A program made the position numbers and the translations under genes. DNA of 34,765 bases from Ruminococcus sp. (GTDB taxonomy: Bacteria > Bacillota > Clostridia > Oscillospirales > Ruminococcaceae): NCBI GenBank assembly GCA_012718885.1, contig JAAYBK010000091.1, forward strand, positions 1-34,765, given 5' to 3'. This document shows, one piece after another, positions 1-9,521 of this stretch. Position 1 is the stretch's first letter. Every line of letters starts with the position of its first letter. The notes under the pieces were generated by a model. It did no database searches and was not told where the DNA came from. It worked only from the letters and a program-made list of their open reading frames with translations.

Positions 1-334
1 GGTTGTTGTGGAGTATCTTCATGCTGGTCAGTCCCTCAGCAGCGAAGAAGTCCTCCATTTTTTTCTTTGTTGTCCACCAGTAATCGTGATTGCCTTTGAG
101 TATGATCTTCTCTCCGGGCATCCTCTCGATAAAGCTGAAGTCAGGAAGTGCCTGCTGAAGCGACATTCCCCAGGAGATATCGCCTGCCAGAACAACTGTA
201 TCCTCCGGCTTTATCAGCTCCATCCAGTTCTTTTCGATCTTCTCCTGATAGTCCTGCCAGCCGGCAAAGACGCTCATAGTCTTGGAGGGATCGCTGAAGC
301 TGAGGTGAAGATCGCCGATAACGAAGAGGCTCAT
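1..334 (-). CDS. metallophosphoesterase, partial (C-terminus lies outside the window)
   Basis: Reverse-strand translation from ATG at 334: MSLFVIGDLHLSFSDPSKTMSVFAGW...VVLAGDISWGMSLQ...GNHDYWWTTKKKMEDF; GDLH, GDxxW and GNHDYWW are calcineurin-like phosphoesterase motifs. Open to the window edge. Confidence 0.85.
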   Translation of the reverse strand, partial: MSLFVIGDLHLSFSDPSKTMSVFAGWQDYQEKIEKNWMELIKPEDTVVLAGDISWGMSLQQALPDFSFIERMPGEKIILKGNHDYWWTTKKKMEDFFAAEGLTSMKILHNN

Positions 335-336
335 GC

Positions 337-1830
337 TTATATTCCCAGTGTCCTGAGGACGTATTCCTTCTGGTCTGCCTTATCTATAACGTCATTGAAG
401 CGCTCAGGCTTGTTCTTGAGATCAGCAAGTGCAGCAGGGATATCCAGCTTTGAAAGCTCTGCGATCCTGTCGACCTTAGCGTACTCGTCAATATCAGAAG
501 CCTTTCCTTCAAGAGCCTCAAGAACAGCAGCACTGAACTTGTAGGGGCTTGCAGTTGAAGCGATGACAGTCTTTGTTGTATCGCCTGTAGCTTCTCTGTA
601 GTCGTTGTATACCTTTACTGCTACGGCAGTATGTGTATCGCAGGTATATCCATACTTTTCGTATATAGCGTGGATAGTCTCCTTTGTCTGCTCATCGTCA
701 CAGAATCCGCCGCAGAATTCCTCCTGAAGCTTTGCCTTTACGTCAGCAGATACCTCATATCTTCCCTCGGATGCGAGCTTGCCAAACCAGTCACGGATAA
801 CAGCATCGTCTCTTCCTGTAAGGAGATAAAGCAGTCTCTCAAGGTTGCTTGAGATAAGGATATCCATTGAAGGCGAAACTGTTGCAAAGAACTTTCTGTT
901 CCTGTCGTAAACGCCTGTATTTATGAAGTCTGTGAGAACGTTGTTTACGTTTGAAGCACAGATTAGCTTATTTACCGGAACGCCCATGTGCTTTGCATAG
1001 TAAGCAGCAAGGATGTTTCCGAAGTTTCCTGTAGGAACAACGATGTTGATCTTGTCGCCGAGAGCGATCTCGCCGTCCTTAACAAGCTCAGCGTATGCTG
1101 AAACATAATATACAACCTGAGGAACAAGTCTGCCCCAGTTGATAGAGTTTGCAGATGAGAATACGATGCCGTTATCAGCAAGCTGCTTTTTCACGTCCTC
1201 ATCAGTGAAGATTGCCTTGACACCATTCTGACAGTCATCGAAGTTACCCTTGATAGCGCATACTCCTACGTTTGCGCCCTCCTGAGTCTTCATCTGACGC
1301 TTCTGCATCGGGCTTACGCCGTCCTCGGGGTAGAATACCAGTATGGAAGTACCCTCAACGTCCTTGAAGCCTTCAAGAGCAGCCTTTCCTGTATCTCCTG
1401 ATGTGGCAACGAGGATAACTATCTTCTTGTCAAGATTTATCTTCTTTGCAGAAGTTGTAAGGAAGTAAGGCAGAATCTGGAGAGCCATATCCTTGAATGC
1501 ACAGATAGGACCGTGCCACAGCTCCAGCATATAAGTTCCGTCGAAAAGATGTGCAAGCTCAGCAATGCTCTCTGTCTCAAAGTTCTTTGTTGAGTAGGCA
1601 TTGTCTGTGCAGTAGTGTATCTCAGCGTCAGTGAAATCTGTGAGATACTTTGAGAATATATAAGCAGCTCTGTCAGCATACTTCATGTCGCCGACAGCCT
1701 TTATCTCGTCAAGTGACAGCTCCGGTATAGTCTCAGGCACGAAAAGTCCGCCGTCAACGGATATACCCTGAGTGATGGCCTCTGCGCTTGTGACCTTGAC
1801 CTTGCTGTTTCTTGTGCTGTTGTAGAACAT
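337..1830 (-). CDS. thrC: threonine synthase
   Basis: 497 aa; MFYNSTRNSKVKVTSAEAITQGISVDGGLFVPE, FKDMALQILPYF (PLP lysine region), VATSGDTGKAALEGF, PTGNFGNILAAYYAK. Confidence 0.95.
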   Translation of the reverse strand: MFYNSTRNSKVKVTSAEAITQGISVDGGLFVPETIPELSLDEIKAVGDMKYADRAAYIFSKYLTDFTDAEIHYCTDNAYSTKNFETESIAELAHLFDGTYMLELWHGPICAFKDMALQILPYFLTTSAKKINLDKKIVILVATSGDTGKAALEGFKDVEGTSILVFYPEDGVSPMQKRQMKTQEGANVGVCAIKGNFDDCQNGVKAIFTDEDVKKQLADNGIVFSSANSINWGRLVPQVVYYVSAYAELVKDGEIALGDKINIVVPTGNFGNILAAYYAKHMGVPVNKLICASNVNNVLTDFINTGVYDRNRKFFATVSPSMDILISSNLERLLYLLTGRDDAVIRDWFGKLASEGRYEVSADVKAKLQEEFCGGFCDDEQTKETIHAIYEKYGYTCDTHTAVAVKVYNDYREATGDTTKTVIASTASPYKFSAAVLEALEGKASDIDEYAKVDRIAELSKLDIPAALADLKNKPERFNDVIDKADQKEYVLRTLGI

Positions 1831-1841
1831 AATATCACCCT

Positions 1842-2218
1842 TTAAAAAATGAAATTGTAGCCTGTGGTATCATAGGCATTTGGAATATAATCAATGCTGA
1901 GCACCCTGCCCTCCTGAATGATGACTTGTGCGACATCGAATCTGGGCTGGAGCATACTTGGATGCTTGCAGCAATAATCAGCGGCTGTTTTGATTATGAG
2001 TCCCTTTTGCGCTTATTAACGGCCTCAAAGCCGGTAACAAGACTGTCGGGACGTCTGGATTTTACCTCCACAAAGGCAAGATAGTCGCCGTTTTCTGCGA
2101 TGATGTCTATCTCTCCGCCCTTTATCCGGTAATTCCTTGCGGCTATCCTGTATCCACGCTCAGTGAGGTAAGCGCAAACGCTATCCTCCCCAAGCTTTCC
2201 CGTTTCACTCCTGGTCAT
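1842..2218 (-). pseudogene. yraN: YraN family (UPF0102) endonuclease-like protein with an apparent frameshift
   Basis: ORF 1994..2218 gives MTRSETGKLGEDSVCAYLTERGYRIAARNYRIKGGEIDIIAENGDYLAFVEVKSRRPDS..AVNKRKRDS*. Stepping back one base near 1998-2009 continues as LIIKTAADYCCKHPSMLQPRFDVAQVIIQEGRVLSIDYIPNAYDTTGYNFIF* ending at 1842, which is the typical YraN C-terminal half. Confidence 0.8.
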
Positions 2219-2828
2219 AGAGCTTCTTTAGGAAGGACTTCCTGTGGACGTCGGATATGCCGAATTCGTTCAGCTTTTCATAGTGGAGCTTTGTGCCGTA
2301 GCCCTTGTGCTGTTCAAAGGCGTACTGCGGATACTTCTCCGCAAGCTCCTTCATGTACCGGTCACGGGATACCTTAGCCAGCACTGACGCTGCGGATATG
2401 GAAGCAGAGGTCGCATCCCCCTTTATCACATACCTGCACGGGCAGTCAAGCTGCGGCAGCCTGTTTCCGTCGATCAGTGCAAGGTCAGGCTTTATGCCAA
2501 GCCCCTCCACTGCTCTACTCATAGCGAGCATAGTCGCATTGAGAATGTTCATGCTGTCTATCTCTTCAACAGAAGCTGTTGCAACACAGTATGCTTCCGC
2601 ATTGTCCCTGATAACGTCAAAAAGCTCCTCTCGGCGCTTCTCGGATATCTTCTTACTGTCGTTGAGATAATCTATCAGCAGGCCGTCCCTCAGGATCACG
2701 GCAGCGGCATATACATCCCCTGCCAGAGGGCCTCGTCCTGCCTCGTCAACTCCGCATATAACGGGATATTCCCTGCGAAGCTCCGAATCGTAGTCAAAAA
2801 GCTCCTTGTGGAGCACTATCCTCGGCAT
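2205..2828 (-). CDS. rnhB: ribonuclease HII
   Basis: ICGVDEAGRGPLAGDVYAAAVIL, DSKKISEKRREELF, LIDGNRLP, KGDATSASISAASVLAKVSRDRYM are RNase HII signatures. Confidence 0.96.
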   Translation of the reverse strand: MPRIVLHKELFDYDSELRREYPVICGVDEAGRGPLAGDVYAAAVILRDGLLIDYLNDSKKISEKRREELFDVIRDNAEAYCVATASVEEIDSMNILNATMLAMSRAVEGLGIKPDLALIDGNRLPQLDCPCRYVIKGDATSASISAASVLAKVSRDRYMKELAEKYPQYAFEQHKGYGTKLHYEKLNEFGISDVHRKSFLKKLYDQE

Positions 2829-3709
2829 TACTTCTCCTTCTTAGGCGGTAGCTCAAGAGTTATGCGTCCCAGCTTTCCGCTGCGGAACTCGTCCATAACG
2901 GTAATTGCTGCTCTTTCGGTGTTTATCTCGCCGCCGGATATCATCATGCCACGTTTCCTGCCCACTTTTTCAAGCAGGTCAAGTCCGGTGTCGCCTTCCT
3001 CAGCCTCCACCTTGTAGCGCTCAGCAAGTGCCGCAGGATAATTCTCTGAAAGGTAACTGAGAAGCTTCATAGCCAGCGTCTCTATGTCAAGTATATCATC
3101 GCTTATAGCGCCTGTGAAGGCAAGTCTGATCGCGATCTCCTGATCCTCGAACTTCGGCCAGAGAACTCCGGGCATATCCAGCAGCTCAGTGCTGCTATCC
3201 AGCTTCACCCACTGCTTTGTACGGGTAACGCCGGGTCTGTCCTCGGCCTTTGCACGCTTTGAACCTGCAAGGCGATTGATGAAGGTGGATTTTCCGACAT
3301 TCGGTATTCCCACCACCATGAGCCTTACCGCAGCCGTACTCATACCGCTCCGCTCACGCTTCTCCATCAGTTCTTTCAGAACCTTTGTCCTTACGGCAGG
3401 AAGAACATTTTTCAGCCCTTTGCCGGACTTACAGTCAATAGCCACGGCTTCTGCACCGTTGTTCCTGAAATAGTTTATCCACATCTGAGTGGCTTTCTCA
3501 TCTGCAAGGTCGCATTTGCTGAGGATTACTATCCTCGGCTTGCCGTTTGTCAGATGATCCATCTCGGGATTCCTGCTGCTGAGAGGCGCTCTTGCGTCTA
3601 CTATCTCAGCAACGGCATCAACGAGCTTCAGGTTGGCTGTGATGAGCCTTCTCGTCTTTGCCATATGCCCCGGGAACCACTGTATCTGCTTCATATCGTT
3701 GTTATCCAC
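2828..3709 (-). CDS. rbgA: ribosome biogenesis GTPase RbgA/YlqF
   Basis: QIQWFPGHMAKTRRL N-terminus, circularly permuted GTPase motifs (LSKCDLAD, GIPNVGKSTFINRLAG, DMPGVLWPKFEDQ); adjacent to rnhB. Confidence 0.95.
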   Translation of the reverse strand: MDNNDMKQIQWFPGHMAKTRRLITANLKLVDAVAEIVDARAPLSSRNPEMDHLTNGKPRIVILSKCDLADEKATQMWINYFRNNGAEAVAIDCKSGKGLKNVLPAVRTKVLKELMEKRERSGMSTAAVRLMVVGIPNVGKSTFINRLAGSKRAKAEDRPGVTRTKQWVKLDSSTELLDMPGVLWPKFEDQEIAIRLAFTGAISDDILDIETLAMKLLSYLSENYPAALAERYKVEAEEGDTGLDLLEKVGRKRGMMISGGEINTERAAITVMDEFRSGKLGRITLELPPKKEK

Positions 3710-3725
3710 AGTGACCTCCTGTCTG

Positions 3726-4334
3726 TCACTTTATCCTTCCGATGCTTCCGGAAGGAGCTACACGGAAAAGAACCTTTCCGATTATATTATCCACAGCCAC
3801 ATATCCCAGCTCAGCTGAGCGGCTGTCCCTTGAATTTCTTCTGTTATCGCCCATTACATAAACGTATCCCTCCGGAACTGTAACGGGATAATGGCCTATA
3901 AATGCGCCCTCATCTGTATGAGTAAGGCCGCTGATATAGTCCTCATGGTACTCCTTGCCGCCCACATAGACTATGCCCCTCTCAAAGTCGAAATCCACAG
4001 TCTGTCCGGCACAGGCGATCACTCTTTTCACCAGAATGATATTCATGCCACGGCCATGAACAAGCTCGCCTTCCTCATTCATAGTAACAGATTCATCAGC
4101 GTTGAAAACAATGATATCTCCCTGCTTCGGGTTCTTACAGAAGGAGGTAACGATGACCTTGTCCTCCGGCTTCAGGGTATCCATCATGGATTCCCCCTTT
4201 ATAGTGGTCACATGGAGAAAATAAGTGAATACCATGCCGGCGATCAGCATGGTAGCAAAAAACATCTCAAGGAATCCGCACACCGCTTCAAGCGGTGCCG
4301 GAAGTCCTTTTTTCATCTTAGTTAGCAGACTCAT
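3726..4334 (-). CDS. lepB: signal peptidase I
   Basis: N-terminal TM segment, KGESMMDTL (Ser nucleophile), ILVKRVIACAGQ (Lys base), YVMGDNRRNSRDSRS. Confidence 0.94.
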   Translation of the reverse strand: MSLLTKMKKGLPAPLEAVCGFLEMFFATMLIAGMVFTYFLHVTTIKGESMMDTLKPEDKVIVTSFCKNPKQGDIIVFNADESVTMNEEGELVHGRGMNIILVKRVIACAGQTVDFDFERGIVYVGGKEYHEDYISGLTHTDEGAFIGHYPVTVPEGYVYVMGDNRRNSRDSRSAELGYVAVDNIIGKVLFRVAPSGSIGRIK

Positions 4335-5079
4335 TCTTTGAATTGAAGAGGAACTTGAACTTGTCGAAAGGCTGATATCTCAGTATAGCCTTGCCGTAGA
4401 TCTGGCTCTTCTTGATGAGGCCTACGCCTGCATCACGGCTGTCTGAGGAAGCCTCTCGGTTATCTCCCATTACAAAGTAGTAGCCGTCCGGCACCTTGAA
4501 TGGATACTTGCCGTTGAAGCCTGTAAGCGGATCTGTTCTTGCGTCCTTCATAACGTATGGCTCATCCAGCTCCTTGCCGTCAACATAGGCCTTGCCGTCC
4601 CTGATGTCTATCTCCTGGCCGGGAGTAGCAATGACACGCTTTATTATACATTCCTTAAGACGGTTGCCGTCGATATTAACTGCCACAGGATCACCGTTCT
4701 CGTCGATATCATAGGCCTTGTCATTGTCAACTACGACTATATCGCCGTATTTAAGGTTGAAGTATACGGTGCTCATCATTATCTTGTCGTTATTTTCAAG
4801 AGTAGGGTTCATTGAACCTCCCACAACGCTTACCGGGTGCAGAAGGTAAGTGAATATCATTCCTATTATAAATATAGTAACCAGTGTTGACTCCACCACA
4901 TCTATGGTGTCCTCGAGAAGACGCTTTCCGAATGACTTTTCCCCGTCATCCTTTTTGCTTTCAGCCTTCTTCTCAACGATCTCCTCAGCCTTTTCAGCCT
5001 CTTCTGTCACTTCTTCTGCTATATTCTCGGAAGCCTCTTCCAGTGTTTCCTCATTTATTATATCCTTTTCTTCATCCAT
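4318..5079 (-). CDS. lepB: signal peptidase I (second paralogue, with Glu/Lys-rich N-terminal extension)
   Basis: Start placed at MDEEKDI because an AGGAGG lies 7 nt upstream (ORF track begins at 5097). VGGSMNPTL, IIKRVIATPGQ, FVMGDNREASSDSRD. Confidence 0.93.
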   Translation of the reverse strand: MDEEKDIINEETLEEASENIAEEVTEEAEKAEEIVEKKAESKKDDGEKSFGKRLLEDTIDVVESTLVTIFIIGMIFTYLLHPVSVVGGSMNPTLENNDKIMMSTVYFNLKYGDIVVVDNDKAYDIDENGDPVAVNIDGNRLKECIIKRVIATPGQEIDIRDGKAYVDGKELDEPYVMKDARTDPLTGFNGKYPFKVPDGYYFVMGDNREASSDSRDAGVGLIKKSQIYGKAILRYQPFDKFKFLFNSKNESAN

Positions 5080-5123
5080 GGTGAAGCCTCCTGACATTTT
5101 TGATTTAAAAATAATTATGTAGC

Positions 5124-5146
5124 AAAAAAGGGACTACACGTCCCTC
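5124..5146 (-). terminator. Rho-independent terminator after rplS
   Basis: Minus strand AGGGAC-GTGTA-GTCCCT followed by a T run. Confidence 0.75.
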
Positions 5147-5201
5147 AAGGAATAAGATGAGTCAGGCAGAGATCCTCTGCCTGAGCTCAGTCTGCAGCCT
5201 C

Positions 5202-5546
5202 TTAGCGGATCTGCTCCTTGACCTTGGCAGCCTTACCAACTCTGTCTCTGAGATAATAAAGCTTGGCTCTGCGAACCTTACCGTGTCTTACGACCTCAAC
5301 CTTGTCAACAACAGGTGAGTGGAGAGGGAAAACTCTCTCGATACCGCAACCGTGAGCAACACGTCTTACAGTAAATGTCTCGCTGATACCGCCGTGCTTC
5401 TTGGCGATAACTGTTCCCTCGAAGACCTGAATACGGCTCTTGTCGCCTTCCTTGATCTGTACGTGAACCTTTACAGTATCACCTACATTGAATTCAGGAA
5501 CATTTTCCTTCATGCTTGAATCGCTGATTAACTTGAGTGCATCCAT
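5202..5546 (-). CDS. rplS: 50S ribosomal protein L19
   Basis: [60 protein letters not shown]...[23 protein letters not shown]. Confidence 0.97.
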   Translation of the reverse strand: MDALKLISDSSMKENVPEFNVGDTVKVHVQIKEGDKSRIQVFEGTVIAKKHGGISETFTVRRVAHGCGIERVFPLHSPVVDKVEVVRHGKVRRAKLYYLRDRVGKAAKVKEQIR

Positions 5547-5760
5547 TTTACTTTTCCTCCTAAAATTTCCGGATATTCATAAACTGCTCCGCCAAAGCGT
5601 TCAGCATTCGCAGCGGCGGAAAGGAGCTCTGAGGTCATTCATCACAATACGTCTTATACCGGCTTCCTGACAGTCAGCGGACTAACCGATTTAATGTCTT
5701 TCGGCATTAACCCTCATCTGAATGATAAAATCATAACAGACGGATTTCAAATGCTTTTAT

Positions 5761-5789
5761 ATAATACCACACTTTGCAGAAAAATGCAA
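5761..5789 (-). promoter_or_regulatory. putative sigma-A type promoter for rplS
   Basis: Minus strand TTGCAT-17 nt-TATTAT, with TGTGG preceding the -10. Confidence 0.6.
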
Positions 5790-5819
5790 GTGTTTTTTGC
5801 AAAAAACAGGAAAAAAATT

Positions 5820-6611
5820 TTATTTCTTTTTAAGTATGGCCGATGCGGCATGGTGAAGCACTTCAAATTCCGGCGGAGCTATCCTTTCGAGGAGTGAAAT
5901 ATGCTCTTTTTCCCAGGCAGCGATCTCCTCCGGTGTAAGAGAAGCTCCTACTCCACGGCAGGCCTTCATACGGCCGTTCCAGCTCTCACGGGTAAACGGC
6001 ACCATGATATCATACGCTTCACGAGCCTCGATATCAAAGTAACGCTCTGCTATCTCCGGAACGAAGACCGGTGTGCGCTCATAACCGCCTCCCGACCATG
6101 AGGGATTGTGCTTCAGCACCAGTTCCTCACTGGCTTTGGCAAGCGCATCATCACCCGGTACCCACGCCATAAACAGTATGACCAGTCTTCCGCCGTCCTT
6201 CAGAAGCCTTGCCAGTTTCGGGATCACCTTGTCATAGTCAAAATAGAAGAAGCACTGACAGGCAGTTATCACATCGAATGTGCCGTCCGGGAAGTCGATT
6301 TCCTCCGCCGGAGACACGATGAAATCTATCTTCATCCCCTCTTTTTCGGCAAGTATCCTTGCCTGGGCTATCTGATTCTCTGAAATGTCAGAGCCTGTCC
6401 ACTCAGCACCGTAATGGTACATATTTCTCGGCACAACTCCTGAACCCGTACCGAGATCGAGGACTTTCTGTCCTTTGATGCAAAGTCCTCTGTCAGCTAC
6501 CTTCTGAAAGAAGACCGGCGGATAGATGTCCCTGTATTTTGCATAATCCTCTGATGTTTTTCCGAAGTCGAATTCCTTTCCCCCGTCTATTTTCCTACTG
6601 AATATATCCAT
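5820..6611 (-). CDS. class I SAM-dependent methyltransferase
   Basis: KVLDLGTGSGVVPRNMY, GSDISENQIAQAR, FDVITACQCFFYFD, LLKDGGRLVILFMAW. Confidence 0.92.
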   Translation of the reverse strand: MDIFSRKIDGGKEFDFGKTSEDYAKYRDIYPPVFFQKVADRGLCIKGQKVLDLGTGSGVVPRNMYHYGAEWTGSDISENQIAQARILAEKEGMKIDFIVSPAEEIDFPDGTFDVITACQCFFYFDYDKVIPKLARLLKDGGRLVILFMAWVPGDDALAKASEELVLKHNPSWSGGGYERTPVFVPEIAERYFDIEAREAYDIMVPFTRESWNGRMKACRGVGASLTPEEIAAWEKEHISLLERIAPPEFEVLHHAASAILKKK

Positions 6612-6620
6612 AGCAGTACC

Positions 6621-7277
6621 TCACTTAAATATACTATCATCCTCGCAGAGTATAGCCCTGCGGACGAATTTCTCCGCTTCAAAGGGCTGTGCTCCGGAAT
6701 TTTTAAGTGCCTCAACAAAGAGCGTCGGATTGTAGTTGGTCTGGGTTCCCGCCGGGAGCCTCATAACGATATTAACCGAGCCCTCTCCCTTTTCGCAGGA
6801 GATCACCTCCATATCCGGCTTTATGTCCACAGTCTTTATGCCCTTTTTAGTCTTCTTCTCGATGAGTATCTCATCGCCGGAAATGAGCCTGTTTATGTCC
6901 TCCATAAGCTTGTCAGCATCATCTGCCACCAGTGAGAAGCTGTATTCAGCCTTTGCGATAGCTGTTATCTTCTGCTCCTGGACTGCCACGGAGATTATCC
7001 CCATTCCCTCCGGCATTACAGCGTTCAGGCGGTCTCGTATCTCCTCCATTGACATATTGTCGTCGGTGATGTTGAAGTCCAGTATCTCGCACTCGCTCTC
7101 AAAGCCCAGTGAAAGTGCCAGTGCAAAGGCATAGTACGGGTGGGGATTGAAGCCCTCGGTGTACCATATGGGCAGTCCCGACCGGCGGAAGGTCCTGAGC
7201 ATACAGCGGTTCAGGTCAAGGTGGGATATGTACTTTGCCCGTCCGGTCTTCTTAAACGTTGCTCTTACTCTCAGCAA
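6621..7277 (-). CDS. TIGR03936 family radical-SAM-associated protein (DUF2344)
   Basis: RATFKKTGRAKYISHLDLNRCMLRTFRRSGLPIWYTEGFNPHPYYAFALALSLGFESECEILDF; overlaps its usual radical-SAM partner. Confidence 0.88.
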   Translation of the reverse strand: MLRVRATFKKTGRAKYISHLDLNRCMLRTFRRSGLPIWYTEGFNPHPYYAFALALSLGFESECEILDFNITDDNMSMEEIRDRLNAVMPEGMGIISVAVQEQKITAIAKAEYSFSLVADDADKLMEDINRLISGDEILIEKKTKKGIKTVDIKPDMEVISCEKGEGSVNIVMRLPAGTQTNYNPTLFVEALKNSGAQPFEAEKFVRRAILCEDDSIFK

Positions 7278-9114
7278 AACATTCCCTCCCCACTTTTTTA
7301 TTCACTCCGCAGCCCGAACATCTCAGGCGGCAGTTAGGCGTTGTCACGGACTTATGTGCTGTCTTGTTCTCGCGGACGAAGAACTCCTTTGATACCAGGT
7401 AATCCAGATGATCCCAGGGAAGTATCTCGTCGTACTCAAAGCGTCTGTTTGCGTAGAACGATGTGTCGATACCGCACTCATTGAACGCTTCCATCCACTT
7501 GTCAAAATGGAAGTATTCCTCCCAGCTATCAAACTTGCAGCCCTTCTTCCAGGCAGTATAAATAGCCTTGCAGAGCCTTCTGTCGCCCTTTGCAAGTATT
7601 ACCTCGAGCTGGCTGACGTTAGGATCGTGGTAGCTGACCTTGATCTTCTTGGTCTTTACCGAATCCAGCAGCAGCTTCTGCTTATGCTCTATCATCTCGC
7701 GGGTGTCCTGAGGCTCGAACTGGAAGGGCGTAAACGGCTTCGGAACAAATGTGGCGCAGCTTATGGATATCTGCACTCCTCTTCCCTTGGGGCGATCCTC
7801 GATACTGTAGAACAGATCGATTATGCGGTTCGCAAGGTCTGCGATGCCCACGATATCCTCGTCGGTCTCAGTGGGAAGTCCCATCATAAAATAGAGCTTC
7901 ACCGCAGAATATCCTCCCTTGAAGGCAATCGTACAGGTGTTCATTATCTCCTCCTCACTGACGTTTTTGTTGATAACGTCACGGAGACGCTGAGTACCTC
8001 CCTCAGCGGCAAAGGTCAGTCCGCTTTTACGCACCTTCTTTATCTTTTCCAGCAGAGATTCAGAGAAGTTGTCCACACGGAGAGATGGCAGAGAGAGGTT
8101 TATCCTCTCAGCAGCAGTATAGTTGATAAGCTCCGTCAGCATAGGATCAATCTCCGAGTGATCGCTGGTACTCAGGGAAGCCAGCGACACCTCATCGTAG
8201 CCGGTATTCTCGCAGAGAGCCTTTGTCTCACGGCATATAGTCTCAGTGTGCTTTTCACGGAACGGGCGGTATATGAAGCCGGCCTGACAGAAACGGCAGC
8301 CTCTTATGCAGCCCCTCAGTACCTCGACAGATACTCTGTCGTGAACTATCTCTGTAAACGGAACAACGAAATTCTCCGGGTAGTAAACGCTGTCAAAGTC
8401 CTTTATTATGCGCTTTCTTATCACTTCAGGAGCACCGTCTGATACTACAAGATGATCGATAGTGCCGTCCTCCTTGTAGACGAAGCTGTAGAATCTCGGC
8501 ACGTATATGCCCTCGATATGGCAGGCCTTTCGCAGGAACTCAGTCTTTGTCGCCCCCTGCTGCTTCATTTCCCAGTAGAGATCCATAAGTTCAAGATTGA
8601 CCTCCTCGCCCTCTCCGAGCACAAAGATGTCGAAGAAGTCTGCAAGAGGTTCCGGATTACAGACGCAGGGGCCTCCGGCGATGACGATATTCGTCAGCTC
8701 GTCTCCCCTGTCCGCAGCAAACACCGGCAGACCTGCAAGATCAAGCATATTCAGTATATTCGCATAGGAAAGCTCATATTGCAGAGTAAATCCTATGATA
8801 TCGAAGTCACGTATGGGGGCAAGGCTCTCCAGTGCATAGAGCGGAATGTCGTTCTCACGCATTATAGCCTCAAAGTCTTCAGAGGGCGCAAAGCATCTCT
8901 CGCACCAGTAGTTCTCCCTCTCGTTTGTCAGGGAGTAGAGTATCTTCATTCCCAGATGCGACATACCGATGTCGTAGGTATCCGGGAAACAGAATGCGAA
9001 TCTTACATCTATCTTTGACTTGTCCTTGGTGACACTGCCCACCTCTCCGCCGATATAGCGTGAGGGCTTCTGCACATCCAGCAGATGCTTCTCAATTTTA
9101 TCTTTCAGCTCCAT
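7252..9114 (-). CDS. TIGR03960 family B12-binding-domain-like radical SAM protein
   Basis: KPSRYIGGEVGSV, FCFPDTYDIGMSHLGMKILY, EVLRGCIRGCRFCQAGF (CxxxCxxC), AAEGGTQRLRDVINKN. Start placed at MELKDKIEK with GGAGG 5 nt upstream (ORF track starts at 9132). Confidence 0.92.
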   Translation of the reverse strand: MELKDKIEKHLLDVQKPSRYIGGEVGSVTKDKSKIDVRFAFCFPDTYDIGMSHLGMKILYSLTNERENYWCERCFAPSEDFEAIMRENDIPLYALESLAPIRDFDIIGFTLQYELSYANILNMLDLAGLPVFAADRGDELTNIVIAGGPCVCNPEPLADFFDIFVLGEGEEVNLELMDLYWEMKQQGATKTEFLRKACHIEGIYVPRFYSFVYKEDGTIDHLVVSDGAPEVIRKRIIKDFDSVYYPENFVVPFTEIVHDRVSVEVLRGCIRGCRFCQAGFIYRPFREKHTETICRETKALCENTGYDEVSLASLSTSDHSEIDPMLTELINYTAAERINLSLPSLRVDNFSESLLEKIKKVRKSGLTFAAEGGTQRLRDVINKNVSEEEIMNTCTIAFKGGYSAVKLYFMMGLPTETDEDIVGIADLANRIIDLFYSIEDRPKGRGVQISISCATFVPKPFTPFQFEPQDTREMIEHKQKLLLDSVKTKKIKVSYHDPNVSQLEVILAKGDRRLCKAIYTAWKKGCKFDSWEEYFHFDKWMEAFNECGIDTSFYANRRFEYDEILPWDHLDYLVSKEFFVRENKTAHKSVTTPNCRLRCSGCGVNKKVGRECFAESKSNV

Positions 9115-9128
9115 AATATCCTCCGGTA

Positions 9129-9521
9129 TCATTTCATGCTGTCTTCTGTGAATCTGAACGGCATAAAGTCAGAAAGCCTGAACCAGCCGTTTGCCAGGAT
9201 AATGACCATATCGCTGGCGCAGAACTCGCTGAGCACCTGCAAACAAGCTCCGCAGGGATTGCAGGGCTTTGTGAAATCCTCAGTGCTGCTGCCGGCTATA
9301 GCAATGGCCTTAAAGCCGGTAACGCCCTCGGATACCGCCTTGAAAACCGCAGTCCTCTCGGCACAGTTTGTCAGCGAATAGGAAGCGTTCTCGATATTGC
9401 AGCCGGTATATACCTTACCGTTATCGGCAAGGAGAGCTGCTCCGACACGGAAACGGGAATATTTGCTATAGGAATTCTCAGCAGCCTTTACAGCCATTTC
9501 GTAAAGCTCACCGTTTGTCAT
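9129..9521 (-). CDS. cdd: cytidine deaminase
   Basis: YSKYSRFRVGAALLADNGKVYTGCNIENASYSLTNCAERTAVFKAVSEG...PCNPCGACLQVLSEF: CAER and PCxxC zinc motifs. Confidence 0.96.
   Translation of the reverse strand: MTNGELYEMAVKAAENSYSKYSRFRVGAALLADNGKVYTGCNIENASYSLTNCAERTAVFKAVSEGVTGFKAIAIAGSSTEDFTKPCNPCGACLQVLSEFCASDMVIILANGWFRLSDFMPFRFTEDSMK

Noticed and set aside
8-544. 178-aa plus-strand ORF at the left edge
   Set aside because: Antisense to the metallophosphoesterase and thrC, both supported by clear motifs.
3726-5079. Tandem lepB genes as an unusual system
   Set aside because: Both have intact Ser/Lys dyads; multiple type I signal peptidases are ordinary in Firmicutes.
7408-8442. 344-aa plus-strand ORF antisense to the radical SAM gene
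   Set aside because: The opposite strand encodes a motif-complete radical SAM protein. The plus-strand product shows no recognisable family and is a codon-bias shadow ORF.
8452-9018. 188-aa plus-strand ORF
   Set aside because: Also antisense to the radical SAM CDS with no domain signal or SD context.
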